Positions 26,755 to 36,569 of a stretch of 64,000 nucleotides of DNA are shown here, piece by piece. The notes beneath the pieces were generated by a model, which saw nothing but the letters and a program-made list of their open reading frames with translations, made no database searches and was not told the origin of the DNA. Source of the DNA: Ochrobactrum sp. BTU1 (lineage in GTDB: Bacteria > Pseudomonadota > Alphaproteobacteria > Rhizobiales > Rhizobiaceae); the NCBI GenBank assembly GCA_018798825.1, contig CP076357.1, forward strand, positions 62,001 through 126,000. Reading direction: 5' to 3'. The translations under genes were made by a program, and so were the position numbers. The first letter of the stretch is position 1. Each line of letters starts with the position of its first letter.

Positions 26755-26886
26755 ATTCCGTATTCTATAGGAACTGGGGCCGAAGCAGTCCTCCGTTGTG
26801 ATGGAAGACGGCTGGCGTGTCTAAAGTCAGGATAAAACGTAACGGCAAGTAAAATATGCCGGGTCAACAATGAAAAGGGAACAAAC

Positions 26887-27720
26887 ATGAAACAGTTTAA
26901 AAAAATAGCTGCGCTTGCCACAGCGCTTTCGTTACCACTCGCAGCGCTCCCGGCGCAGGCTGGTGTGGTGCTTGATCGAATAATGTCTGCGAAGGTGATG
27001 AAGGTTGCCACCGATGCAAACTGGGCGCCTCAATCGTTCATGAATGACAAGAACGAGATGGATGGCTTCGATATCGATGTTGCGAAGAATATAGCTTCGC
27101 AACTCGGCGTTAAGGTCGAGTTCGTGACCCCAGGCTGGGATATCATCACAGCCGGTAATTGGCAGGGGCGCTGGGACATGCATGCCGGCTCGATGACGCC
27201 GACGCAGGCACGCGCCAAGATTTTCGATTTTCCCGCCGTGTATTATTACACGCCCGCTGCTGTTGCAGTTCACAAGGACAGCAGGGCGACAAAGCTTTCC
27301 GATCTTGACGCCAAGGTTGTAGGAGCAACAGCCACCTCGACATTTGAGGCCTATGCCAAGCATGACCTGACGCTTGATGCTGCTGGCGCACCGCCGTTCA
27401 AATATGAGTTTGAGCCCAAGGAAGTACGTTCCTACACCAATTCCTCCACAGCGTTTGATGATTTGCGTCTGGGTGACGGCGTGCGACTAGATGCGGTGGT
27501 TTCATCCATGCCGAGCATTGTCGATGCGCAGAAGGCAGGGTACCCGATCAAGCAACTTGGAGAACCGGTTTTTTATGAACCACTGGTTCTCGCCATCGAA
27601 CATGGCGACAAGGAGTTCAATGACAAGCTTGCAGCAATCATCGATGAAATGCGCAAAGACGGCACTTTGAGCAAGCTCTCGGTTAAATGGTACGGCGTTG
27701 ACTACACCACAGCCAAGTAA
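26887..27720 (+). CDS. Amino-acid-type (family 3) periplasmic solute-binding protein
   Basis: A 277-residue protein with a clear signal peptide (MKQFKKIAALATALSLPLAA...PAQA). The family-3 binding fold follows: MKVATDANWAPQSFMND, GFDIDVAKNIASQLGVKVEF, MTPTQARAKIFDF and a C-terminal KWYGVDY. It delivers a polar amino acid or related compound to the membrane subunits encoded downstream. AAAGGGAACAA precedes the ATG. It lies 132 bases after the CMD gene, probably with its own promoter. Confidence 0.92.
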   Translation: MKQFKKIAALATALSLPLAALPAQAGVVLDRIMSAKVMKVATDANWAPQSFMNDKNEMDGFDIDVAKNIASQLGVKVEFVTPGWDIITAGNWQGRWDMHAGSMTPTQARAKIFDFPAVYYYTPAAVAVHKDSRATKLSDLDAKVVGATATSTFEAYAKHDLTLDAAGAPPFKYEFEPKEVRSYTNSSTAFDDLRLGDGVRLDAVVSSMPSIVDAQKAGYPIKQLGEPVFYEPLVLAIEHGDKEFNDKLAAIIDEMRKDGTLSKLSVKWYGVDYTTAK

Positions 27721-27780
27721 AACCATATGATAAAGGTGGCCCATCAGATTGGGCTGCCTCCGTTGTGCAGAGGATCCCCC

Positions 27781-28755
27781 ATGCTCTATCCGGATACCGT
27801 CGAGTCTCAGGTGCTCGTTCACAAACCGTGGTTTGTAGCGGTTATGTTCATTACGGTTTTCGCTCTCATGCTAATGTTCAATCTGAGCGGGACGACGATG
27901 GGTGAACTGATGCGGCCAGTCATCGGTGAGCCAGCAGAAAGCGGACTTTACGGTCGTTTTGCGATCGCATTCGTTATCGCTGCAATGTTTATTCTCAACG
28001 TGGTGCTTATCGGCTTCGCTCCGCGAAACGTCCAGATTGGCGTGGTCTGGCTGGAATTACTGATCCTGTTTTTGCTGTTCTTCCGAACTTTCAATCTCAG
28101 TCTTCCTTTCATGGAAGAGAAACTACCATTTCTCATCACGCAGGGTCTTGTAACCACCATCTATATTTCGGCGGTTTCTATCGTTATTGCTTCTGCTATC
28201 GCCATTCTGGGGGCGGTGGCGAAGCTTTCCAATAACGGCTTTGCATACGCGATTGCGAGTTTCTACACCTCGTTTTTCCGGGGCTTGCCGCTTCTTATGC
28301 AAGTCTATCTGATCTATCTCGGACTTCCGCAGTTGGGCATCATTATTGATGCAGTGCCTGCGGGCATTCTGGCGCTATCGCTTTGTTACGGCGCGTATAT
28401 GACTGAGATTTTCCGGTCAGGAATTCAAAGCATTGATCGCGGCCAATGGGAAGCATCGCGCTCAATCGGATTTGGGTTCGGTCTCACCATGCGCAAGGTG
28501 ATCCTGCCACAAGCGCTCCCAGTGATCATTCCACCCACAGGTAACCAGTTTATCTCGATGCTGAAAGACAGTTCGCTCGTGTCGGTCATCGGCGTCTGGG
28601 AGTTGATGTTTCTGGCCAGAACTCTCGGGCAAAAGACATTTCAACATATGGAAATGCTGATCACCGCCGCAATGTTGTACTGGGTTTTGTCCATCTGTCT
28701 TGAGTTCATCCAGTCTCGCATTGAACGTCACTATGCCAGGAGTAAAGTCCGATGA
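27781..28755 (+). CDS. Amino acid ABC transporter permease (HisM/GlnP type)
   Basis: I chose the ATG preceded by AGAGGATCCCCC, giving 324 residues; an upstream in-frame start at 27727 is possible. Unusually, about 110 residues with two to three extra membrane segments precede the usual permease core. That core ([74 protein letters not shown]) carries the EAA loop. The stop overlaps the ATPase start by 4 bases (ATGA). Confidence 0.9.
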   Translation: MLYPDTVESQVLVHKPWFVAVMFITVFALMLMFNLSGTTMGELMRPVIGEPAESGLYGRFAIAFVIAAMFILNVVLIGFAPRNVQIGVVWLELLILFLLFFRTFNLSLPFMEEKLPFLITQGLVTTIYISAVSIVIASAIAILGAVAKLSNNGFAYAIASFYTSFFRGLPLLMQVYLIYLGLPQLGIIIDAVPAGILALSLCYGAYMTEIFRSGIQSIDRGQWEASRSIGFGFGLTMRKVILPQALPVIIPPTGNQFISMLKDSSLVSVIGVWELMFLARTLGQKTFQHMEMLITAAMLYWVLSICLEFIQSRIERHYARSKVR

Positions 28756-29495
28756 GCACTGAAACAATTATCGATGCCCGTAACGTTTCCAAATGGTATG
28801 GGAGTTTTCGGGTTCTCACAGACATTAATCTGAAGGTTCACAAGGGCGAGCGTATCGTCATCTGCGGACCCTCGGGGTCTGGAAAATCGACACTGATCCG
28901 TTGTTTCAATCGACTGGAAGCGCACCAGGAAGGTGAGATCATCGTCAATGGTATAACTCTTCATAACAAGATGCCCAATGTCGCCGACGTTCGAAAGAAC
29001 GTCGGCATGGTGTTCCAGCACTTCAATCTCTTTCCACATATGACCGTTCTGAGGAATTGCATGGTTGGCCCGATGTGGATCAATGGTGTAAAAGAGGCAC
29101 AAGCAAGGGAGCTTGCCATGAAGTTCCTCGAACGCGTGCGCATCCCTGAGCAGGCAAATAAGTTTCCGATTCAATTGTCTGGTGGGCAGCAACAGCGTGT
29201 TGCCATCGCGCGTTCACTTTGCATGCAGCCCGCAGTCATGTTGTTCGATGAACCTACCTCGGCGCTTGATCCTGAGATGGTTTCCGAGGTACTTGAGACC
29301 ATGACAGGCCTTGCCAAGGACGGCATGACCATGGTTTGTGTGACCCACGAAATGGGGTTTGCCCGTGCCGTTGCCGACCGTGTTATCTTTATGAACTCTG
29401 GGCAGATCGTTGAAGAAGCAAGTCCAAACGAGTTCTTTGGAAATCCCCAGCATGAGAGAACGAAGCTGTTTCTGGGACAAATTCTCAAGCATTAG
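28752..29495 (+). CDS. Amino acid ABC transporter ATPase (GlnQ type)
   Basis: A 247-residue GlnQ/HisP-like ATPase with Walker [10 protein letters not shown], signature LSGGQQQR, Walker [15 protein letters not shown] and H-loop [14 protein letters not shown]. It pairs with the permease through an ATGA overlap. Together with the family-3 binding protein it forms a complete importer. Confidence 0.95.
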   Translation: MSTETIIDARNVSKWYGSFRVLTDINLKVHKGERIVICGPSGSGKSTLIRCFNRLEAHQEGEIIVNGITLHNKMPNVADVRKNVGMVFQHFNLFPHMTVLRNCMVGPMWINGVKEAQARELAMKFLERVRIPEQANKFPIQLSGGQQQRVAIARSLCMQPAVMLFDEPTSALDPEMVSEVLETMTGLAKDGMTMVCVTHEMGFARAVADRVIFMNSGQIVEEASPNEFFGNPQHERTKLFLGQILKH

Positions 29496-29524
29496 GTGGC
29501 TCCAAATTTTATTGTTCCGGTGAA

Positions 29525-29550
29525 ACCCGTTGAAGAGCACTTCAACGGGT
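29525..29550 (+). terminator. Hairpin after the amino acid ABC operon
   Basis: ACCCGTTGAAG and CTTCAACGGGT form a perfect 11-bp stem with a four-base loop, 30 bases after the ATPase stop. No U-run follows, so termination may be partial or the hairpin may stabilise the mRNA end. Confidence 0.65.
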
Positions 29551-29717
29551 ACTCTGATGGTGATGTGTAGTCAGCCTCAAGCAAGAGCTGTGCTATATAC
29601 CGCAGGAAAATCGCCACCCTTCTTCGTCCGCTTATGCGGATGTCTTATCTTCACGTGCGCGCATCATGGCCACGTCAAAGCAAAATCGTTTGCTCAAATA
29701 GATATAAAGGGGAACCA

Positions 29718-31073
29718 ATGAAAACGAGATCAGCCCTCAAAATAGTAGCTCTGTTTGTCGGCTTGCAGTTTTCTGCAAGCTATAGTTTTGCTAATGCGCC
29801 AAAGTTGGATGATCTGATTGATCAGAAATACCCGGCTCTCGAAAAGATCTACAAGGATATCCATGCGAACCCCGAACTGGGGTTTCATGAGATCCGCACG
29901 TCGAATTTGTTGGCCGTTGAACTCAGAAAAATTGGATTTGATGTAACCACCGGTTTCGGCGTTGAATCTAGTCTTGTTGGCATTTTCAAGAATGGCGACG
30001 GTCCCACGATCATGTTGCGCACAGAACTCGATGGGCTGCCAATGGAAGAAAAGACCGGCCTCGATTATGCAAGCCGTGTGCAGGTTCCGGCTACTCAGTG
30101 GCCCGGCAATAAAGACGAAAGTGCCAAAGTTTTCGTTGCTCATAGCTGTGGCCATGACATTCACATGGCGGCATGGCTTGGAGCCGCACAAATGCTGGTA
30201 GATTTGAAGGACAAATGGCAGGGTACCCTGGTGATGATTGGTGAGCCTGCCGAAGAAATTGGCGGCGGTGCAACAGCGATGCTCAAAGCTGGTTTGTTTG
30301 AGAAATTTCCCAAGCCGGATTTCGGTTTCGCAATGCATGTAAATGCCGATCCGGCCGGAAAAATCACGGTGAAGGACGGCGCCTTCAGTGGCAACTCAGA
30401 TACATTTGACCTTACGTTCAAAGGGCGCGGTGCTCACGGCAGTGCTCCACACCTTTCACTCGACCCAATCGTTATGGGTGCCCATTTTGTCAATGACATA
30501 CAATCTGTCGTCAGTCGCGAGAAGGATCCGCGTGAGCCCGGCGTTATTACTGTAGGAAGTTTTCAAGCGGGAACTGCAGGAAATATCATTCCTGATAACG
30601 CAACACTGAAACTGACCATGCGCTCAACTTCGCCTGATACACGTGCGCTTTTGCTTGATGCAATGCGCCGCGTGGCACAGACCACTGCAGAGTCCGCGGG
30701 CGCGCCTCCACCAGAACTGCAGCGCATCGGAGGTGGTGCAGTGGCGGGTATCAACTCTTCAGAATTGATCGAGAACGTCAAACCCGCCTTAAATGAGGCT
30801 TTTGCAGACAAGGTCACTTACGTACCTTCGGCAGTCCAGCCAACTTTAGGAGTGGAAACTTATCCTGAATTTATCGAGGCAGGCGTTCCATCGATCTTTT
30901 ACTGGATAGGCGGGTCGACGCCTGAAGCAATTGCGAAAGCAAAGGAAGGAAATAGCCCTGTTCCTTCCAACCATTCGCCACAGTTTGCGCCGGATCCCGA
31001 ACGTTCTATTAAAACAGGGGCCAAAGCTTTGGCTCTCTCGGTGCTGGTTTCTTCGGAAATGCATGACAACTGA
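29718..31073 (+). CDS. Exported M20-family amidohydrolase
   Basis: The ATG follows AAAGGGGAACC and opens a signal peptide (MKTRSALKIVALFVGLQFSA...SFANA), giving 451 residues. The body is an M20D aminoacylase/hippurate hydrolase-like metallopeptidase: HANPELGFHE, RTELDGLPMEE, the metal ligands of HSCGHDIHMA and GEPAEEIGGG, and the dimerisation domain GRGAHGSAPH. Export to the periplasm is unusual for this mostly cytoplasmic family. It could release an amino acid from an N-acyl conjugate outside the membrane for uptake by the adjacent importer. Confidence 0.9.
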   Translation: MKTRSALKIVALFVGLQFSASYSFANAPKLDDLIDQKYPALEKIYKDIHANPELGFHEIRTSNLLAVELRKIGFDVTTGFGVESSLVGIFKNGDGPTIMLRTELDGLPMEEKTGLDYASRVQVPATQWPGNKDESAKVFVAHSCGHDIHMAAWLGAAQMLVDLKDKWQGTLVMIGEPAEEIGGGATAMLKAGLFEKFPKPDFGFAMHVNADPAGKITVKDGAFSGNSDTFDLTFKGRGAHGSAPHLSLDPIVMGAHFVNDIQSVVSREKDPREPGVITVGSFQAGTAGNIIPDNATLKLTMRSTSPDTRALLLDAMRRVAQTTAESAGAPPPELQRIGGGAVAGINSSELIENVKPALNEAFADKVTYVPSAVQPTLGVETYPEFIEAGVPSIFYWIGGSTPEAIAKAKEGNSPVPSNHSPQFAPDPERSIKTGAKALALSVLVSSEMHDN

Positions 31074-32140
31074 GCCGCTGGCAAACATCAGGCCTTTTGC
31101 TTGCAAGGATATACGTCGTTCAGCTCAATCTGCATCAGTGGACTGAGGAGAACCTTGAAGATTGGTGGCAAGACGTATAGAGCTGGCGTACAACTTCGCG
31201 CATAGTTCGACAAGCTTGGCGTAGTGTGTCCACCAACAAAAGGCGGACGCACAGCCGGGGTCCACGGGGCAACCGGAGTATACGCCAATGTTTAAGAGCG
31301 CGGCAGCGTTCGGACTTTTTTAGCCTTCTTTATCCATTGCCGACCGAGGATGCCGTTGACGTCATGTTCAAGCGCAAGCAGCGAATTAATACGTTTGCCT
31401 CAAGGCAGGTTGCAACAAAGCAATTTTTCGAAGCGGGCTCGTATCTATGTCCCCTGTCGAGTCCCACAGGCCTCGCACGCTGTTTTTGATATTCTTCGAC
31501 GACCTGCGTTCAGCTGTTCTGGTGGACACATTCCTCAGATTGCCCAAGAGCAAAAGGTGCGATGAAATTCGCGTTGACTTTTTGTAAAAAAAGTCTGGGT
31601 CCATGTGGCGTCATGTGGACGAGGTGGATACTTCCATTTTCACGGGGAACAAACGCAATCTCGTTGATCTTCGGTATTTTCCATCAACTAGACATGAGTT
31701 ACGTTGGCGCTCACGTTAAGGTAACGGTGCCACTTTTTTGATTACGAACGGCTCGAGTTTCAGGCTAACGCCTTCGCATCTTATCTTATTCTCCCTACTG
31801 GCATATTCCGCCTTGCTCTTGATGTTGCGCGCAAGCGATTGGATATCAGGGACCGTGGACATGGCTATGTGTTTGTGGACAGTCAGCCCTGCAATTATCT
31901 CGTATACGAAAGGTTATTGACCGAATTGTCGATGTATTTTGCGGTGTCAAAACAGGCAATCGAGGTAAAGTTAAAAAGATGGGATTGCTGACGGATCAGC
32001 GGAATAAGTCCCCCGACGCGCTTTCAACAATCATGATGGGAAATATCATGGGCCCGATCAAAGCGTAAGCCTGATCTAGGCTTGAAATCATCTATTTAAA
32101 TTCCGTAACAATCAGCGACATTGTCACCTATTCTTGACTA
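31074..32140. other. Gene-poor stretch before the IS5 elements
   Basis: No gene could be supported. Short frames exist on both strands but none shows a conserved motif, signal peptide or good ribosome-binding site. No RNA gene or large repeat was seen. Its position between the metabolic cluster and nested insertion sequences suggests decayed sequence. Confidence 0.5.
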
Positions 32141-32263
32141 GGCTCAGGACCCATTGATTTTAGAGTTATGAACTGATTCAGTTTCGCTTGAGCAGACTGA
32201 TCGATGAGTAATCTTTACTGGCTGAGTGAAGGACAAATGGCACGCCTTCGTCACTTTTTTCCC
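32141..32263 (+). mobile_element. Truncated IS5-family (IS427-type) left end
   Basis: It starts with the end sequence GGCTCAGGACCCATTGAT, 17 of 18 identical to the terminal repeat of the neighbouring intact element. It encodes MSNLYWLSEGQMARLRHFFP, the start of a related but distinct transposase (ATG at 32204). It ends abruptly where the intact IS5 element begins. The rest of this copy is not found on the far side of the insertion, so it was lost by deletion or recombination. Confidence 0.85.
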
Positions 32264-32265
32264 TA

Positions 32266-33107
32266 GGGTCAGGACCCATTGATTTGAGCAGGCCGCTGTG
32301 ATTGAGGCTCACAGCGAGGAGCCTGAATGATGAGTGATTTGTATTGGCTGACGGACGAGCAGATGGCGCGTCTTCAGCCGTATTTTCCGAAGAGCCATGG
32401 CCGGGAGCGCGTCGATGACCGGCGGGTTTTGAGCGGCATCATCTTCGTCAATCGTAATGGGCTGAGGTGGCGGGATGCGCCGAGAGAATATGGCCCGGCA
32501 AAGACGCTCTACAATCGCTGGAAGCGGTGGAGCGACAAAGGCATCTTCATCCGCATGATGGAAGGCCTGGCGACACCTCAGGCTCCCGAACGCAAGACGA
32601 TCATGATCGACGCGACCTATCTCAAAGCGCACCGCACGGCGTCGAGCCTGCGGGTAAAAAAGGGGGGCCGGGACGCCTGATCGGGCGCACGAAAGGCGGC
32701 ATGAACACCAAGCTGCATGCTGTGACCGATGCGAATGGCCGTCCCATCAGCTTCTTCATGACCGCTGGCCAGGTCAGCGATTACACTGGTGCGGCCGCTT
32801 TGCTCGACAGTCTGCCCAAAGCGCAATGGATGCTGGCCGACCGAGGCTATGATGCCGACTGGTTCCGCGACGCCTTGCAGGAAAAGGGTATCACGCCCTG
32901 CATCCCGGGACGGAAAATACGGAACGAGACCGTAAAATACGACAAGCGGCGCTACAAACGCCGCAATCGCATCGAGATCATGTTCGGCCGCCTGAAGGAC
33001 TGGCGGCGCGTCGCCACGCGCTACGATCGGTGCGCGAAGGCCTTCTTCTCCGCCGTCGCCCTCGCCGCTACCGTCATCTTCTGGCTCTGATCAATGAGTC
33101 CTGACCC
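32266..33107 (+). mobile_element. Intact IS5-family element, IS427 group
   Basis: An 842-bp element bounded by 18-bp inverted repeats (left GGGTCAGGACCCATTGAT; the right end matches at 17 of 18). TA flanks both ends as the likely 2-bp target duplication (32264-32265 and 33108-33109). It carries one DDE transposase in two overlapping frames. It is inserted between a truncated relative and a broken nucleotidyltransferase gene, and the transposase looks active. Confidence 0.92.
32327..33090 (+). CDS. IS5-family DDE transposase made by -1 frameshifting
   Basis: Frame 1 (117 codons, to 32680) encodes the N-terminal domain and first catalytic Asp (MIDATYLKAHRTASSLRVKK). The -1 frame continues GRTKGGMNTKLHAVTDANGR to the C-terminus with LADRGYDADWFRDAL (second Asp) and RRRNRIEIMFGRLKDWRRVA (catalytic Glu). 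At the overlap is a classic slippery heptamer, A AAA AAG (32656-32662), followed by a G-run. This is the expected arrangement for IS427-group elements: frameshifting yields the full transposase and the short product may act as a regulator. Confidence 0.9.
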
Positions 33108-33379
33108 TAACCATGCGCCTTCGTTTCCTGATGTTGTCTTTGATCTCTTTATGGGCATCTACCCGCCCACTGATCGCTTTGTCACTCGCAGGGCCGACGT
33201 AACTTCGTTTATCCTTGCCTTGGGGGGGGGGAATGTCGAAATAGCAGTAATCACGATTTTTGACTGTAACCTTCACGAACCATCCCTCCAGGGGGAAAGA
33301 CTGCTGCAAATTGCGCATCCATTGCCCGCTGATTTAACTCAGCGAACATTGTTCGATAACTAATGTCGATATCTTTCAT
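33108..33379 (-). pseudogene. GSU2403-family nucleotidyltransferase, N-terminal fragment
   Basis: The start MKDIDISYRTMFAELNQRAM and, after a one-base shift near 33310, the stretch SFPLEGWFVKVTVKNRDYCY, DKRSYVGPAS and VDAHKEIKDNIR match the beginning of GSU2403-type nucleotidyltransferase-fold proteins (role unknown to me; some relatives are toxin-like). The IS5 element cuts the gene after about 85 codons and the C-terminal part is missing. A run of ten C residues (sense strand) at 33222-33231 lies inside the reading frame. Two dyads upstream (33445-33521) probably controlled it. Confidence 0.75.
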
Positions 33380-33444
33380 TTCTGACGCTTTCCTTTTGAG
33401 TGGTCTGGCTCTGGTAAGGGTCGAGAAAACCATTTCGCAACGCT

Positions 33445-33521
33445 GTTATAAGTCTCTGTCAAAACCTTATAACTAAGTTTGTGCGAGATGTTGTTATAAG
33501 TCATTGGCAGAACCTTATAAC
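33445..33521. promoter_or_regulatory. Pair of GTTATAAG dyads (operator candidates)
   Basis: Two copies of GTTATAAG-N13-CTTATAAC (33445-33473 and 33493-33521) are repeated 48 bases apart. Arms are identical in both copies, and the spacers are similar (both begin TC and end in AAC or AAAC). They lie 66 bases upstream of the broken nucleotidyltransferase start. Such repeated dyads usually bind a dimeric repressor. Confidence 0.7.
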
Positions 33522-33764
33522 GAGCAGGACGACAGATGCCTGGCATTGACCGCAAATATCATTCTCTGCTGTACTAACGGCTCGCTTTTGAGCCGATCAC
33601 TTACCCGCAGCTCAACGCCTTAACGGCGACGAGCTGCATCGGCGGCCTCAGGGTCGACATTGCCGCGTAACTTTCCCGTAATTTTCGATGGCCATACGTC
33701 CCTGCATTGGTGCGCCCCAACGGCTAATGGACGACCGCTGTGGTGATGGAACAAAAGGACAGCC

Positions 33765-34049
33765 ATGAATAAGATCATTTCAGGTGCACTCGTCTGCTTG
33801 ACGCTGACGGCGTGCAGCCAGACGGAAAAGGGTGCGGGCATTGGTGCGGCGGGCGGCGCTATCATTGGTGGGCTTGCAAGCGGCACATGGGAGGGCGCTG
33901 CAGTGGGCGCTGCGGCAGGTGGAGTGGGAGGGGCCGTGGTAGGCAACATCAGCGAACGAAACGAGAAGAACCGCCGCGACCGCTGGGAACGGCAGGATCG
34001 CCGCGACTACAGATGCAGATACCGGGACTATTACGGTCGCTGCCGATAA
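33765..34049 (+). CDS. Glycine-zipper lipoprotein
   Basis: A 94-residue protein with a lipoprotein signal and lipobox LTAC (Cys at residue 17). It is followed by a glycine-zipper region (GAGIGAAGGAIIGGLASG, GAAVGAAAGGVGGAVVG) and a basic tail rich in Arg and Tyr. It resembles SlyB/YMGG-like outer-membrane lipoproteins of alphaproteobacteria, which help envelope integrity. Free-standing gene with AAAAGGACAGCC before the ATG. Confidence 0.85.
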   Translation: MNKIISGALVCLTLTACSQTEKGAGIGAAGGAIIGGLASGTWEGAAVGAAAGGVGGAVVGNISERNEKNRRDRWERQDRRDYRCRYRDYYGRCR

Positions 34050-34256
34050 AGATTGCGGCCTGGGTGGCGCATGTCAATGGCGGGATGGACACCGGATGCT
34101 TTTCGAACCCTCGCATTCTAGTTCAACAGCAGTTTGATGATGTGCTATAACCTGATGGTCAGGACCCACGACTGTCGAGTTTATCTGAACCAGAGCCGTC
34201 GTTTTGCTGTAAAGACTATTGAGATGATATTCCGGGACTTGACTGGTTAGGCCATT

Positions 34257-34931
34257 ATGAAACTTCTACTTATTGAAGACGATCCGGATATGACTGATGC
34301 CTTGAGGGTAGCCCTCTCGCAGCATGGTATCATTATTGACGCTGTCGGAAATCTGGCAATGGCACGGGAAGCAATCGCCATGGCGGATTATGATATAGTC
34401 CTCATCGATCGGCAACTGCCGGATGGTGATGGCAGTACGTTCCTCGCTGATTTGCGTCGTGCGGGTTCAAATACGCGATCGATCATAATTTCCGCTCTAA
34501 AGTCGACCGACGAGCGAATTTCCGGGCTCAATGACGGTGCTGATGACTATTTGCCGAAGCCGTTCGAAATTCCCGAGCTGATTGCCAGAATGAGCGCTGT
34601 GCTGCGGCGGTCCCCGACAACGGGGCCGTCTGTTCTAGCTGCCGGAAATGTTACCTATGATCGTGTTTCATGCGATGTTCATGTCAACGGCGTTCGTGTT
34701 GCGCTGACCCGTCGAGAGTTGCTCATTATGGAGACGCTTCTGAGAAACCGCGGTCGTACCGTGTTACGCTCGTCTCTTGAGGGACACGTCTATTCCTTTG
34801 ACGATGAAATTCAATCAAACTCGCTGGAGTCCAACATGTCTCGCCTGCGCCGAAAGCTTGGCGAAGCGGAGGCCGACATCGTCATCAAGAACATTCGTGG
34901 CATAGGCTATTTTCTTCATGAGCAGAAATAG
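34257..34931 (+). CDS. OmpR-family response regulator
   Basis: A 224-residue regulator. The receiver domain (1-120) has the acidic pair in LIEDDPDM, phospho-acceptor Asp51 (VLIDRQLPDGDG) and LPKPF near the end of the domain. The C-terminal winged helix (about 130-220) includes LTRRELLIMETLLRNRG and NSLESNMSRLRRKLG. It overlaps its sensor kinase gene by 14 bases and is followed by a MacAB-type pump, which it may regulate. Confidence 0.95.
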   Translation: MKLLLIEDDPDMTDALRVALSQHGIIIDAVGNLAMAREAIAMADYDIVLIDRQLPDGDGSTFLADLRRAGSNTRSIIISALKSTDERISGLNDGADDYLPKPFEIPELIARMSAVLRRSPTTGPSVLAAGNVTYDRVSCDVHVNGVRVALTRRELLIMETLLRNRGRTVLRSSLEGHVYSFDDEIQSNSLESNMSRLRRKLGEAEADIVIKNIRGIGYFLHEQK

Positions 34932-36282
34932 AATGACCACAACATCGCTTCGCTGGCGGTTCACTCTTGGGTTTATTGTCCTGCAGTTATGCGCGGTCAT
35001 CGCCTCGCTGGGCCTGGTGTTTTATCTCCTTTCGGGCATCAAACCTGATGTGGCAATTACATCCGTCTGGCTGTCTCAGGAAATAGCAGATTCGATTAGT
35101 CTTGGGTCGGATAGTAAGCCGCGCATAGAACCAACAGCCAAGCTGACAGAAATGATGAATGACGCGCCTGAGTTGTGGTTCGTGGTAGATTTGGGCAAAG
35201 ATACTGTTCTTCTACACGGCGCGCCTCCCGAGAAAATCACAGATAACATACCATTCTTGCGGACGTTCAGAAGCATGGAGCTCCATGGCTATCTCGATGA
35301 TCCGATGAGTGTTGCCCGAATGGAGCGTTTCGACACTCAGGCCGGCAAGGCAACGATTTTTGCGGGTGGTATTTCTATGTCTCAATACGGTGTGACCGTG
35401 CTACTGGGGAACCTTGCCATCGGCGTGCCGGCGCTAATCCTTGTCGCCATTTCCCTTATTGGCGTTCCGGTTGTGACGCGTTGGGCGCTGCGTTCGTTCG
35501 GCGATCTGACTGGGCGTCTCGACAGAATTGATCTCGACGCACGTGGTGCTCTGGTGGAAGAGAATGGCTTGCCAAATGAGGTGCTTCGCCTGGTGCGTGG
35601 CATTAACAAGGCATTGCGTCGTCTCGATAGTGGGTTCGAAGCGACGGAACGCTTCTTTGTTAATGCCGCCCATGAACTCCGAACGCCGATTGCTATCTTA
35701 CAAGTGAGAATCGATACCCTTTCACCTGGCGCAGACAAAACGCATCTTCAGACGGCCACCAAACGACTTACAGTGATCGCAAACCAGCTTCTGGATACTG
35801 AGAAATACCGGCAAAAGCCGCAGCAGAGTGCACCTGTCGATCTTAATAGAGCTGTATCAAACGTGGTCGCAGACCTTGCTCCGCTGGCGATCGCCGAAGG
35901 CTATGAGATTTCGTTCGACAGCGAAGCGGAAGACGTGTTCGTTCGTGGTGATGCAGAAGCTTTGGAGCGTGCATTCGTCAACTTGGTGCGCAATGCAGTC
36001 CAGTACGGAGGTGGCAGGGGGCAAATATCGGTAGGAATTGCGGCTGACGGCAGTGTCACTGTAGCAGATCAGGGTTGCGGAATTGCCGACGATAAGCAAT
36101 CGCGCATATTCGAACCGTTCTACCGGATCAGCCCGCACGGCTCAGGTGCGGGCCTTGGGCTCAGTATGGTCAACGAGATTGTGACCCGCCATGGAGGATA
36201 TGTTGAGCTTTCCTCCGCGCTAGGCAAAGGCAGCACCTTCGCGGTTCGCTGGCGCGAGACGCGCATTTTCCGCCAGCCGTAG
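34918..36282 (+). CDS. Sensor histidine kinase
   Basis: A 454-residue inner-membrane kinase. Two membrane segments (about 15-38 and 155-180) enclose a periplasmic sensor of about 115 residues. A HAMP-like linker follows, then the H-box NAAHELRTPIAIL with the phospho-accepting His. The catalytic domain has N-box LVRNAVQYGG and glycine box GSGAGLGLSMV. The start is inside the response regulator gene; a later in-frame ATG at 34933 is possible. The pair resembles QseBC/PmrAB-type systems. Confidence 0.93.
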   Translation: MSRNRMTTTSLRWRFTLGFIVLQLCAVIASLGLVFYLLSGIKPDVAITSVWLSQEIADSISLGSDSKPRIEPTAKLTEMMNDAPELWFVVDLGKDTVLLHGAPPEKITDNIPFLRTFRSMELHGYLDDPMSVARMERFDTQAGKATIFAGGISMSQYGVTVLLGNLAIGVPALILVAISLIGVPVVTRWALRSFGDLTGRLDRIDLDARGALVEENGLPNEVLRLVRGINKALRRLDSGFEATERFFVNAAHELRTPIAILQVRIDTLSPGADKTHLQTATKRLTVIANQLLDTEKYRQKPQQSAPVDLNRAVSNVVADLAPLAIAEGYEISFDSEAEDVFVRGDAEALERAFVNLVRNAVQYGGGRGQISVGIAADGSVTVADQGCGIADDKQSRIFEPFYRISPHGSGAGLGLSMVNEIVTRHGGYVELSSALGKGSTFAVRWRETRIFRQP

Positions 36283-36569
36283 ACGTGAGCCGGTGATGCC
36301 GACTGTTCTCTAGATGGTTCATTCGACGATACAGGCTGAAAAACTGGGATCGCCCTTGATGTCTCGAGAGCACTCTGCGGAGTGCCATCCACGTTGCAAA
36401 CAGACATTGTTGATCGGTCAGCTTTTCAGTGTGCTTCAAACATTGACGATTGACGGGTATTGCCAGGCTGCTCACCAACTGTGAGCTGTGAGGATTGCTC
36501 TCCGTAATTTTGGGGTAATTTTCATGACGGAGAAAGCCAGTAGTTTTCAATGGCATGGACCAATAATTA

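Noticed and set aside
29525..29550. A strong intrinsic terminator
   Set aside because: The stem is perfect but no U-run follows, so it is only listed as terminator-like with moderate confidence.
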